From contig PHBP01000006.1 in assembly GCA_002842035.1 (NCBI GenBank), positions 1 through 64,000 on the forward strand: a stretch of DNA of 64,000 nt, read 5' to 3'. This document shows, one piece after another, positions 32,447 to 40,207 of the stretch. Numbering within the stretch: the stretch's first letter is position 1; each line of letters begins with the position of its first letter. The DNA comes from Candidatus Cloacimonetes bacterium HGW-Cloacimonetes-2. GTDB lineage: Bacteria; Cloacimonadota; Cloacimonadia; Cloacimonadales; Cloacimonadaceae. Position numbers and translations under genes: made by a program. The notes under the pieces are model-generated. The model was not told where the DNA came from. It did no database searches and saw only the letters and a list, made by a program, of their open reading frames with translations.

Positions 32447-33730
32447 ATGGCGGAACAAGAAAGTAAATATTTCCATGCTATACAGATACTTCCGGACAAC
32501 TGCACCGGATGCACAGCCTGTGTAAGGGTCTGCCCTACCGAGGCAATCCGGGTGCGTGACCGTAAAGCTCAGATCGATCCCAATCGCTGTATAGACTGCG
32601 GCAATTGCGTCACGATCTGCCAGTTTCACGCTATCATCCCGCGATCTGATCCGCTCGAGATCATCAATCGCTTCAAGTACAAAGTGGCAATCGTATCCAG
32701 CTCCTATGCCGGCCAGTTTACCGAGGATATCAGTTACAGTGCGGCAAAACAAGCTCTTTATGCCCTCGGCTTTGATGAGGTCGCGGAAGAAGCTATGGTG
32801 ACGGATTTTATGATCAGCATGATTCGTGAGTATATCCGCTCCAATCGTGATAAACGGCCGATCCTCTCCTCCAATTGCCCCGCTGTGGTGCGCTTGATTC
32901 AGGTCAAGTATCCATCGCTCTTGCCAAATCTCTTTCACGAAGAAGCTCCCATGAGCATTCTGACCAGATTCCTGAGGGAAAAAATCGCCAAAGAACGCGA
33001 GCTCAAAGATGAAGAGCTGGGTATTTTCCTGATCGTGCCCTGCGTGGCTCACGTCACCGCCGTCCACCAGCCGGAGGGAGCTTACAAGCATTTGCAGGAC
33101 GGAGCCTTCTCGATCGGTATGATCTATGGAAAAGTGCGCGAGCATATCAAAAACGCGGTGAACAATCCCACCGAGGTGGAAACCTTTAGCAAAGGGCTTA
33201 CCTGGGCGCTATCCGGTGTGCAGGCAGAGCTGGTCGATACCGATGATATCCGGGCTTTATCGGTCAATGGTATCGAAAACGTAATGGATATCCTTTCCCG
33301 GGTGGAGGATCACTATCTCGATCAATACGATTATATCGTGCTGCGCAGTTGTACAAACGGCTGCGTGGGCGGTTGCCTCAATGTGGAAAATCCCTTTGTG
33401 GCAATGAGCCGGATCAAGAAGATGATCAAGGAAGCACCCAGCCGCGACTTTGACGAGAGTCCGCTCAAAGAGCTGCACGAGGCAGGTGAATTTGATGTAT
33501 CTCCGCTGGCTCCCCGCTCGATTATGGAGCTCGATAAGGATATCAAAAACGCCATCCAGAAGATGAAGAAGATCAACGAGTTTCTGATAATGCTGCCGGG
33601 ACTCAATTGCAGCGCCTGCGGCAGCCCGACCTGCTATGCTCTTGCCGAAGATATCGTGCAGGGCAAAGCAACCATAGACGACTGTGTGGTGCTACTCAAG
33701 CGTCACAATATCGAAGACGAAGAAGATTAA
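32447..33730 (+). CDS. Putative sensory [FeFe]-hydrogenase-like iron-sulfur protein
   Basis: 427 residues. Two [4Fe-4S] ferredoxin motifs open it (Cys19/22/25/29 and Cys48/51/54/58). The H-cluster-type domain follows with degenerate signatures: SSNCP (Cys144) for TSCCP, VPC (Cys199) for MPC, and CTNGCVGGC (Cys302/306/310) for the third motif. A C-terminal FeS domain (NCSACGSPTCYALAEDIVQG) ends the protein; no PAS domain. All four expected [4Fe-4S]H ligands can be placed, but the proton-relay Cys is Asn. Such proteins in A3 clusters are thought to sense H2 or redox state and pass the signal to the neighbouring ATPase/DRTGG proteins. Confidence 0.82.
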   Translation: MAEQESKYFHAIQILPDNCTGCTACVRVCPTEAIRVRDRKAQIDPNRCIDCGNCVTICQFHAIIPRSDPLEIINRFKYKVAIVSSSYAGQFTEDISYSAAKQALYALGFDEVAEEAMVTDFMISMIREYIRSNRDKRPILSSNCPAVVRLIQVKYPSLLPNLFHEEAPMSILTRFLREKIAKERELKDEELGIFLIVPCVAHVTAVHQPEGAYKHLQDGAFSIGMIYGKVREHIKNAVNNPTEVETFSKGLTWALSGVQAELVDTDDIRALSVNGIENVMDILSRVEDHYLDQYDYIVLRSCTNGCVGGCLNVENPFVAMSRIKKMIKEAPSRDFDESPLKELHEAGEFDVSPLAPRSIMELDKDIKNAIQKMKKINEFLIMLPGLNCSACGSPTCYALAEDIVQGKATIDDCVVLLKRHNIEDEED

Positions 33731-33747
33731 AGAATTAGGATAGGTTT

Positions 33748-34092
33748 ATGCCGATCAAATTGAAAGAATATCTCGAAGCAATCCAGGGACAAAGCCTCAC
33801 TCCGGCTATCAGTTGCGAAGGTGTAGAGCTTGTTGGAGCTTATGTCTCCGATATGCTCTCGGACGTGATGGGCAGCGGTAAAGAAGGCCTGGCCTGGATC
33901 ACCATTATGAAGCATTTGAATGTGATCGCGGTTGCCTCGATGACAGGCATCCCGGTGATTGTCTTTGCCAAAGGCAACGTGCCGGAAGCGGCTGTGATCG
34001 AAAAAGCCATCGAAGAGGAAATCTGCCTGGTGACCAGTCCACTGACCACCTTTGAACTGGCAGGCATCCTCTACAAACTGCTGGGACTCTGA
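33748..34092 (+). CDS. DRTGG-domain protein (second of two)
   Basis: 114 residues: MPIKLKEYLEAI, GAYVSDMLSDVMGSGKEGLAWITI, VAVASMTGIPVIVFAKGN, ICLVTSPLTTFELAGILYKLL. Same fold as the protein at 31587-31934 but well diverged. Ribosome site AGGATAGG. It lies between the sensory hydrogenase-like gene and the PHP gene, the standard order for these clusters; role unknown. Confidence 0.78.
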   Translation: MPIKLKEYLEAIQGQSLTPAISCEGVELVGAYVSDMLSDVMGSGKEGLAWITIMKHLNVIAVASMTGIPVIVFAKGNVPEAAVIEKAIEEEICLVTSPLTTFELAGILYKLLGL

Positions 34093-34104
34093 TCAGTTCA
34101 AATA

Positions 34105-34842
34105 ATGCGATGCTTCAGGGCCGATCTACATATTCACTCTGTGCTTTCACCCTGCGGGGGCTTGGAAATGTCGCCCCGGGATCTGGTGAATAGAGCGATG
34201 GAGCTGAAGCTGGATTGGATAGCGATCACGGATCACAATAGTATGGCAAATTGCCCGGCATACGAGAAAGTTGCACTGGCAGCAGGCTTGGCTTTTAGCT
34301 GGGGTGTCGAGATTCAGACCTCCGAAGAAATCCATCTGCTGGCGTATTTTGACGATTCAGCAGCAGCGCAAGCCTTTGATATGGAGCTTTACAATTCACT
34401 ATTACCGCTTGAGAACGATGCGGAATTTTTTGGGGATCAAGTTGTTATTGACGAAAATGATGCGATCCTTAGAATGGAGAATCGTGCGCTGATAAATTCG
34501 TCCCTGTGGGACCTGAGCACAGCCTGCGAACAAGCAAGGGCTTTTGGTGCTTTTGTAATGCCGGCACACGTCGATGCCAAGGTCAATAGTGTCCTGAGTC
34601 AATTGGGTTTTATGCCCGAGGATCCGGTCTTTGAAGCTTTTGGTATTACCGCCCGGCTGGACATAGAGAAGTTTATTGGCCGCAATCCGTGGTTTAGCGG
34701 TAAGAGCTTGGTGCGTTCCAGTGATGCCCATTATCTCGATGATCTGGGTAGCGGAAGCTCCCTCGTATATGCGAATGAGCCAAGCGTAAACGAATTGCGC
34801 CTTGCGGCACTTGGCCTTGATAATAGAAAGATTGAAGTATAA
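34105..34842 (+). CDS. PHP-domain metal-dependent phosphoesterase
   Basis: 245 residues. Metal ligands of the PHP fold are visible: DLHIHSVLSPCG, ITDHNSMAN, GVEIQTSEEIHLLAYF, PAHVDAK, SSDAHYLDDLG. It is a stand-alone PHP protein related to the phosphoesterases encoded in [FeFe]-hydrogenase operons (as in Thermotoga). The substrate is unknown; a nucleotide or phosphoprotein removed as part of the regulatory branch is conceivable. Spacing 12 bp from the DRTGG gene. Confidence 0.85.
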   Translation: MRCFRADLHIHSVLSPCGGLEMSPRDLVNRAMELKLDWIAITDHNSMANCPAYEKVALAAGLAFSWGVEIQTSEEIHLLAYFDDSAAAQAFDMELYNSLLPLENDAEFFGDQVVIDENDAILRMENRALINSSLWDLSTACEQARAFGAFVMPAHVDAKVNSVLSQLGFMPEDPVFEAFGITARLDIEKFIGRNPWFSGKSLVRSSDAHYLDDLGSGSSLVYANEPSVNELRLAALGLDNRKIEV

Positions 34843-34863
34843 AAAAATAGACAAGGAGGAGAA

Positions 34864-35346
34864 ATGACTCCCTCGAACCAGTTTGACAACAAGCTCTTTG
34901 AGCAGCTGCACGCTGTGATCCAAGAGAAAAAGGATCTGCAGAATCCGGTGATCGAGATTCTGCGTATCGCCCAAGAGATCTTTGGCTATCTGCCAATCGA
35001 GGTCCAGGAATACATCGCCAAAGAGATGAACATCCCGGCCAGCAAGATCTATGGGATAGTTACTTTCTACAACTTCTTCTCGATGAAGCCACGCGGAAAG
35101 TACATCGTAAACGTTTGCACCGGAACAGCCTGCTTTGTAAAAGGCGCACCCAAGCTGATCCAGATGCTGAGCGAACACCTTGGCATCGAGATAGGCGGAA
35201 CCACTCCTGATAACAGATTCACCATGACGGCAGTCCGCTGCGTTGGCGCTTGCTCCTTGGCACCGGTCTTTGTGATCGGCGAAGAGGCCTTTGGGCGTGT
35301 CGATACCAAGGACAAACTCGTAGCCATCCTGGAAAGGTTTAAGTAA
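34864..35346 (+). CDS. NuoE/HydC-like [2Fe-2S] subunit, first copy
   Basis: 160 residues, NuoE (24-kDa) family with thioredoxin-like [2Fe-2S] domain. The four ligands are present as CTGTAC and CVGAC. Helical N-terminal part (VIEILRIAQEIFGYLPIEVQEYIAKEM). In the electron-bifurcating hydrogenase this subunit carries electrons next to the flavin subunit. AAGGAGG before the ATG is a near-ideal ribosome site. It starts the structural-gene half of the operon; a second copy lies at 38168-38623. Confidence 0.92.
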   Translation: MTPSNQFDNKLFEQLHAVIQEKKDLQNPVIEILRIAQEIFGYLPIEVQEYIAKEMNIPASKIYGIVTFYNFFSMKPRGKYIVNVCTGTACFVKGAPKLIQMLSEHLGIEIGGTTPDNRFTMTAVRCVGACSLAPVFVIGEEAFGRVDTKDKLVAILERFK

Positions 35347-35358
35347 ACGGTTAAGATT

Positions 35359-35928
35359 ATGCAAGATATCTCATTGCACCTTCTGGACGTTATCGAGAAT
35401 TCGGTTCGCGCCGGTGCAAAACAGATCAAAGTAAGGGTGATCCAAAACGGTCCGGATAACTATCTCCGGCTGATCATCGAGGATGACGGTTGCGGGATGG
35501 ATTCCCAGACTTTGGAGATGGCCCAGAATCCCTTTTACACCACCAAGGAAGAGCGTGAAAAGAAGGTCGGGCTGGGGATTCCTCTCTTCAAGCAAAACGC
35601 TGAAGCAAGCGGAGGAGCCTTCAAGATCGCAAGCGAACCGGGTTTTGGAACGGTTATGACAGTTGATTTCCAGCTTGATCATATCGACAGAATGCCGCTC
35701 GGCAACCTTAAAGACACGCTATTGGGAGCCGTTGTCGGCCATCCCGAAGTGGATTTTTATCTCAATCTGATCTATCAAAGCGGTTGCTGCAAACAGAGCT
35801 TCCTCTTTGATACGGCTGCTATCAAGGAAGAGCTGGGAGATATCCCGCTCACCTACCCCGATGTAATCGAATACATCGATCAATCACTATATGAAGGAAT
35901 ACTAAATACAAGGATGGAGGATGTCTGA
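35359..35928 (+). CDS. GHKL ATPase (histidine-kinase-like, no DHp)
   Basis: 189 residues. N box DVIENSVRAGA, G1 DDGCGM, F box PFYTTKE, G2 VGLGIPLFKQNA, GFGTVMTVDF: a complete GHKL ATP-binding domain, most like the CA domain of histidine kinases, followed by a ~70-residue tail. There is no dimerisation/phospho-His domain. In related clusters this gene always sits between nuoE- and ferredoxin-like genes; a regulatory role is inferred. It overlaps the next gene by one base (TGATG). Confidence 0.8.
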   Translation: MQDISLHLLDVIENSVRAGAKQIKVRVIQNGPDNYLRLIIEDDGCGMDSQTLEMAQNPFYTTKEEREKKVGLGIPLFKQNAEASGGAFKIASEPGFGTVMTVDFQLDHIDRMPLGNLKDTLLGAVVGHPEVDFYLNLIYQSGCCKQSFLFDTAAIKEELGDIPLTYPDVIEYIDQSLYEGILNTRMEDV

Positions 35929-36293
35929 TGAAAACACTGGCAGACCTTAAGAAAATTCGAGAAAAAGCCCAGGAAGAAATGAAGCTTCGTGGCGGAAACG
36001 TTCGTATGAAGATCGTGGTTGGGATGGGAACATCCGGTATCGCCATGGGAGCACGTGAAGTTATGAAGACTTTCCTGGAGGAAATCTCCAATCGCAGCCT
36101 GACTGATGTCTTAGTGACTCAAACAGGCGAAAAAGGGCTATCATCTATGGAACCTGTGGTTGATGTTATCGAAGATGGTAAAGACAAGATTACCTACGGT
36201 AATATGAGCCCGGAAAAAGTTAAGAAAGTAGTAGTCGAGCACATCGTTAATGGCAGAATCGTCTCCGAATACGTAGTCGCGACCGGCAACTGA
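35928..36293 (+). CDS. Ferredoxin-like (2Fe-2S) domain protein lacking all cysteines
   Basis: 121 residues, clearly the small thioredoxin-like ferredoxin of hydrogenase clusters (KTLADLKKIREKAQEEM, KIVVGMGTSGIAMGARE, VLVTQTGEKGL). As I remember the family, the ligands sit in GMGTCGIAAGA and TQTGCIGMC; here they read GMGTSGIAMGA and TQTGEKGLS, and the whole protein contains no cysteine. It therefore cannot hold a cluster with Cys ligands. The frame and surroundings are intact, so it looks like a conserved structural or adaptor remnant rather than a pseudogene. Confidence 0.8.
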   Translation: MKTLADLKKIREKAQEEMKLRGGNVRMKIVVGMGTSGIAMGAREVMKTFLEEISNRSLTDVLVTQTGEKGLSSMEPVVDVIEDGKDKITYGNMSPEKVKKVVVEHIVNGRIVSEYVVATGN

Positions 36294-36304
36294 GGGGGAT
36301 GAGA

Positions 36305-38158
36305 ATGTCACTCAAACGTATCGACCTGCTGATCTGCTGTGGTTCCGGTTGTGTTTCCGCCGGCGCTCTCAAGATCAAAGAAAGGTTTTTTGAAGTCCTT
36401 GCCGAAAAAGGACTCACAAACGAGATCAATATCATCGAAACCGGTTGTATGGGACCCTGTGACTACGGTCCTGTTATGGTCATCTATCCCGAAGGTATCT
36501 TCTACAAGAAAGTTACTCCGGAAGATGTAGATGAGATTGTCTCCGAACACCTCGAGAAAGGACGCCCCGTAAAGCGTCTGATGCTGCAAGAAGAGGAACA
36601 AACCATCGCAGCACACAAAGACGTTCCTTTCTATCAGAAACAGATCAAAGTAGCTCTCGAGAACTGCGGTTACATCGATCCCGAAAGCTTGGATGAGTAT
36701 ATTGCCACCGGCGGTTATGAAGCCCTTGGCAAAGCCCTCACCGAGATGAAACCTCTCGATGTAATCGAAGTGATGAAAGCCTCCGGCCTGCGTGGTCGTG
36801 GTGGCGGTGGATTCCCCACTCATATCAAGTGGAAGATGGTCCACGATGCCAAGGCAGATCAAAAGTACTACATCTGCAATGGCGACGAGGGTGATCCAGG
36901 TGCCTTTATGGACCGTTCCCTGCTGGAAGGTGATCCTCACAGGATCCTCGAAGGTATGATGATCGGTGCTTATGCTATGGGTGCCAGCAGAGGATTTCTT
37001 TACATACGTGCAGAATATCCTCTTGCTATCAAACGCATCAAGATGGCTATCGAGCAAGCTAAGGCTGTCGGCCTGATGGGCGATAATATCTTTGGCACAG
37101 ACTTTTGTTTTGATGCAGAAGTCCGCACAGGTGCCGGCGCTTTTGTCTGCGGTGAAGAGATGGCTCTGATCCACTCCATCGAAGGCAATCGCGGCAATCC
37201 TACACCCAAGCCTCCCTATCCCGCTGTCAGCGGTCTTTGGGGCAAACCTACGGTCGTGAACAATGTCGAGACACTGGGTAATATCCCCACCATCCTGCGC
37301 AAAGGTGCAGAGTGGTTTGCCTCGATGGGTTCTGAGACCTCCAAAGGCACCAAGGTCTTCGCTCTCACGGGTGATATCAGAAACACAGGTCTGGTGGAAG
37401 TTCCAATGGGTATCACCCTGCGAGAACTGATCTTTGACGTGGGTGGCGGTATGATTGACGGTCGCAAGTTCAAGGCTGTCCAATTGGGCGGACCTTCCGG
37501 CGGCTGCCTCACAGCAGAGCACCTTGATGTCCCCGTTGACTACGAGACTCTCAAAGAAAAGGGAGCAATGATGGGCTCCGGTGGCGTGATCGTAATGAAC
37601 GACCAGAAGTGTATGGTCAATGTCGCCAAGTTCTTTATGGATTTCTGCGTGGATGAATCCTGCGGAAAGTGCTCTCCCTGCCGTATTGGCTTGAAGCAGA
37701 TGTATGAGATTCTTGCCCGCATCACGGATGGTGAAGGCAGAGAAGGCGATATAGAAGAGCTGCAGCGCCTCGGCGAAGCCATCAGCCGTCTCTCGCTGTG
37801 CGGTCTGGGACAAACTGCTCCCAATCCCGTGCTCAGCACGATTCGTTACTTCCGTAATGAATACGAAGCCCACATTCGCGACAAAGCCTGTGCTACAAAA
37901 GTCTGCCAGCCTCTGATGCACTTTGACATAGACAAAGAGAAGTGTATCGGCTGCTCGCTCTGTGCACGCAAGTGCCCGACCCATTGCATCACAGGATCCC
38001 GCGAAGAAAAATATACCATCCACCAGTTGGATTGCGTTAAATGCGGCAATTGCCAGGACGTCTGCCCCGTGAAGGCTGTAAGCCGGATCCCGGGTATGCA
38101 CCCCGAAGTAATCGCTCAGAAGGAAGCTGATAAAAAACGTCTCCAAGCCGAAGATTAA
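36305..38158 (+). CDS. hydB: NuoF/HydB-like flavin subunit, first copy
   Basis: 617 residues from ATG 36305 (GGGGG 6 bp upstream; the ATG at 36299 is too close to it). Domain order: thioredoxin-like [2Fe-2S] with intact ligands (CCGSGC, CMGPC), the NuoF core with FMN/NAD binding (GLRGRGGGGFPTHIKW, CNGDEGDPGAFMDR, GAGAFVCGEEMALIHSIEG), N3-type [4Fe-4S] ligands (ESCGKCSPCRIG and the later C in SLCGLG) and two C-terminal [4Fe-4S] ferredoxin motifs (CIGCSLCARKCP, CVKCGNCQDVCP). It is the NAD(H)-reacting, probable bifurcating site of the hydrogenase complex. Confidence 0.93.
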   Translation: MSLKRIDLLICCGSGCVSAGALKIKERFFEVLAEKGLTNEINIIETGCMGPCDYGPVMVIYPEGIFYKKVTPEDVDEIVSEHLEKGRPVKRLMLQEEEQTIAAHKDVPFYQKQIKVALENCGYIDPESLDEYIATGGYEALGKALTEMKPLDVIEVMKASGLRGRGGGGFPTHIKWKMVHDAKADQKYYICNGDEGDPGAFMDRSLLEGDPHRILEGMMIGAYAMGASRGFLYIRAEYPLAIKRIKMAIEQAKAVGLMGDNIFGTDFCFDAEVRTGAGAFVCGEEMALIHSIEGNRGNPTPKPPYPAVSGLWGKPTVVNNVETLGNIPTILRKGAEWFASMGSETSKGTKVFALTGDIRNTGLVEVPMGITLRELIFDVGGGMIDGRKFKAVQLGGPSGGCLTAEHLDVPVDYETLKEKGAMMGSGGVIVMNDQKCMVNVAKFFMDFCVDESCGKCSPCRIGLKQMYEILARITDGEGREGDIEELQRLGEAISRLSLCGLGQTAPNPVLSTIRYFRNEYEAHIRDKACATKVCQPLMHFDIDKEKCIGCSLCARKCPTHCITGSREEKYTIHQLDCVKCGNCQDVCPVKAVSRIPGMHPEVIAQKEADKKRLQAED

Positions 38159-38167
38159 GGAGTACTG

Positions 38168-38623
38168 ATGTACAAAGAAATATGCAGTAAGTATGCGCCT
38201 ACAAAGGATAACCTGATCTACATCCTGCATGAGATTCAGGATACCCACCCGCAGCACTATATTTCTGAAGAAGCGGTCGAAGCCGTTTCTGAATACCTCA
38301 AGATACCCAGTAACCACATTTATGGTGTTTTGACATTTTACACGATGTACAGCACCAAGCCGCGTGGAAAAAACATCATTCGCCTCTGCGAATCACCACC
38401 TTGCTACATCAAGGGTTCAGACAATATTATGCGCAAGCTCAGGACTGAGCTTGGCGTAGAAGAAGGCGGAACCACCAAGGACGGTCTCTTCACCCTCGAG
38501 CTTTGCGCTTGCCTGGGTGTTTGCGGAAACGCCCCTGTAATGATGATCAATGACGATGTCTATGGCGATCTCACCGAAGAGAAAGTCGAAGAAATCCTCG
38601 AGAAAGTCCGGAGGAGGAAGTAA
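38168..38623 (+). CDS. NuoE/HydC-like [2Fe-2S] subunit, second copy
   Basis: 151 residues, NuoE family. Ligands CESPPC and CLGVC are present. It differs from the first copy (34864-35346) throughout, so the duplication is old. GGAGTACTG precedes the ATG; the stop overlaps the next start by one base. It pairs with the NuoF-like gene directly downstream, so the operon may build either two complexes or one with two NuoEF modules. Confidence 0.9.
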   Translation: MYKEICSKYAPTKDNLIYILHEIQDTHPQHYISEEAVEAVSEYLKIPSNHIYGVLTFYTMYSTKPRGKNIIRLCESPPCYIKGSDNIMRKLRTELGVEEGGTTKDGLFTLELCACLGVCGNAPVMMINDDVYGDLTEEKVEEILEKVRRRK

Positions 38624-40185
38624 TGAAGTTCTATCGTAATCACGTCCTCGTCGGAATCAGTGAGATGGCTCTCAATGCCGGAGTGGAAGATTTCCTCAAA
38701 GCATTGCGTCAGGAGCTTGCAAAGGCTGATCTCGCCGAAGAGATCAATATCCTGGAGACAGGTCCTCTTGGCTTCTTTGGCAAGGGCATCTGCATCACCG
38801 TCTATCCCGAAAACATCAACTACTCCGATCTCAAGATCGAAGACATTCCGGAGCTGGTCAATGAGCACTTCCTCAAAGGTCGTCCCGTAGCACGTCTGAT
38901 TCTTGAGACCGGTGCCAAATTCAGCCCCAAGTTCAATTATGAGACTCGTATCGTACTGCGCAATTCAGGCATCATCGATCCTGAAAGCATTGATGAATAC
39001 ATCGGTGCCGGCGGTTACGAAGCCTGGGAAAAGGCCCTCACTCAGATGCAACCGATGGACATTGTAAATGAAGTCAAAGCCTCCGGCCTGCGTGGTCGTG
39101 GTGGTGCAGGCTTTCCTGCCGGCGTAAAGTGGAGCTTTACCGCGCCACTGGAAGCCGAGCAGAAATACGTTGTTGTCAATGCTGACGAAGGCGAGCCGGG
39201 TACCTTCAAAGATCGTCTGATAATGGAAGGTGACCCGCATCAATTGCTCGAAGGCATAATGATCTGTGCCCGCGCGATCGGAGCCTCCAAAGCCTGGATC
39301 TATATCCGCGGCGAATACAAGCTCTGCATCGAACGTCTGCGCCACGCCATCAAGCAAGCCAAAGAATACGGCATCCTGGGCGAAAACATCTTTGACAGCG
39401 GTTTTGATCTGGATATCGATCTCAAGATCGGTGCCGGAGCCTATGTCTGCGGTGAAGAAACAGCCCTGATCGAATCCCTTGAAGGCAACCGCGGTAACCC
39501 CCGTTGGAAGCCGCCATTCCCGGGTGTGAAAGGCCTTTGGCAGTATCCGACCGTTGTAAACAACGTCGAGACTCTGGCAAACGTACCTTATATCATCAAG
39601 AACGGCGCTGATGCCTACAAGAAATTTGGCACTCCCGAATGCACCGGAACCAAGGTTTACACGATCCTTGGCGACGTCGCTCATCCCGGACTCTGCGAGA
39701 TCGATATGGGCACCACCCTGCGCACCATCATCAATGAATATGCCGGTGGTATGAAGAAAGGCTTCAAGTTCAAAGCAGCCCTTGTGGGCGGAGCAGCAGG
39801 CGTGATCCTGCCTGACCGTCTGCTCGATGTCAAGATGGACTTTGCCAGCCTCAATCAATACGCAGCTGTGCTCGGCAGCGGTGCCATCCTTGTGATGAAC
39901 GAGCATCAGAGCATCGTTGATATCCTCTGGAGCATCCTGCGTTTCTTCCGCCATGAATCCTGCGGAAAGTGTGCCCCTTGCCGCAACGGCACCCAGCAGC
40001 TCTACAAATTGATCACCAAGATCAAGAGTGGCAATGGCACAATGGATGACGTTGAACTGATGCAAAACATCGCTGAAACAATGCTGAATACCTCGTTCTG
40101 CGCCCTCGGTCAATCGCCCATAATGGCGATCCGCAGCGCTATCGAGAATTTCAAAGATGAATTCATCGAAATTACTAAGAAATAA
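38623..40185 (+). CDS. NuoF-like flavin subunit, second copy, Cys-less N-terminal domain
   Basis: 520 residues. The NuoF core is complete (GLRGRGGAGFPAGVKW, VNADEGEPGTFKDR, GAGAYVCGEETALIESLEG) and the N3 [4Fe-4S] ligands are present (ESCGKCAPCRNG, SFCALG). Unlike the first copy it has no C-terminal ferredoxin motifs, and its N-terminal thioredoxin-like domain has lost the [2Fe-2S] ligands: HVLVGISEMALNAG and ETGPLGFFGKG where the first copy has CCGSGC and CMGPC. It should therefore bind flavin, NAD(H) and one [4Fe-4S] only. Fused frame and length argue against sequencing error. Confidence 0.9.
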   Translation: MKFYRNHVLVGISEMALNAGVEDFLKALRQELAKADLAEEINILETGPLGFFGKGICITVYPENINYSDLKIEDIPELVNEHFLKGRPVARLILETGAKFSPKFNYETRIVLRNSGIIDPESIDEYIGAGGYEAWEKALTQMQPMDIVNEVKASGLRGRGGAGFPAGVKWSFTAPLEAEQKYVVVNADEGEPGTFKDRLIMEGDPHQLLEGIMICARAIGASKAWIYIRGEYKLCIERLRHAIKQAKEYGILGENIFDSGFDLDIDLKIGAGAYVCGEETALIESLEGNRGNPRWKPPFPGVKGLWQYPTVVNNVETLANVPYIIKNGADAYKKFGTPECTGTKVYTILGDVAHPGLCEIDMGTTLRTIINEYAGGMKKGFKFKAALVGGAAGVILPDRLLDVKMDFASLNQYAAVLGSGAILVMNEHQSIVDILWSILRFFRHESCGKCAPCRNGTQQLYKLITKIKSGNGTMDDVELMQNIAETMLNTSFCALGQSPIMAIRSAIENFKDEFIEITKK

Positions 40186-40207
40186 AAGAATAAAGAGGAT
40201 TTGAACT

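Noticed and set aside
36308-38317. 669-codon minus-strand ORF opposite hydB
   Set aside because: Antisense shadow of a gene with all NuoF motifs; the long open frame reflects codon usage on the coding strand.
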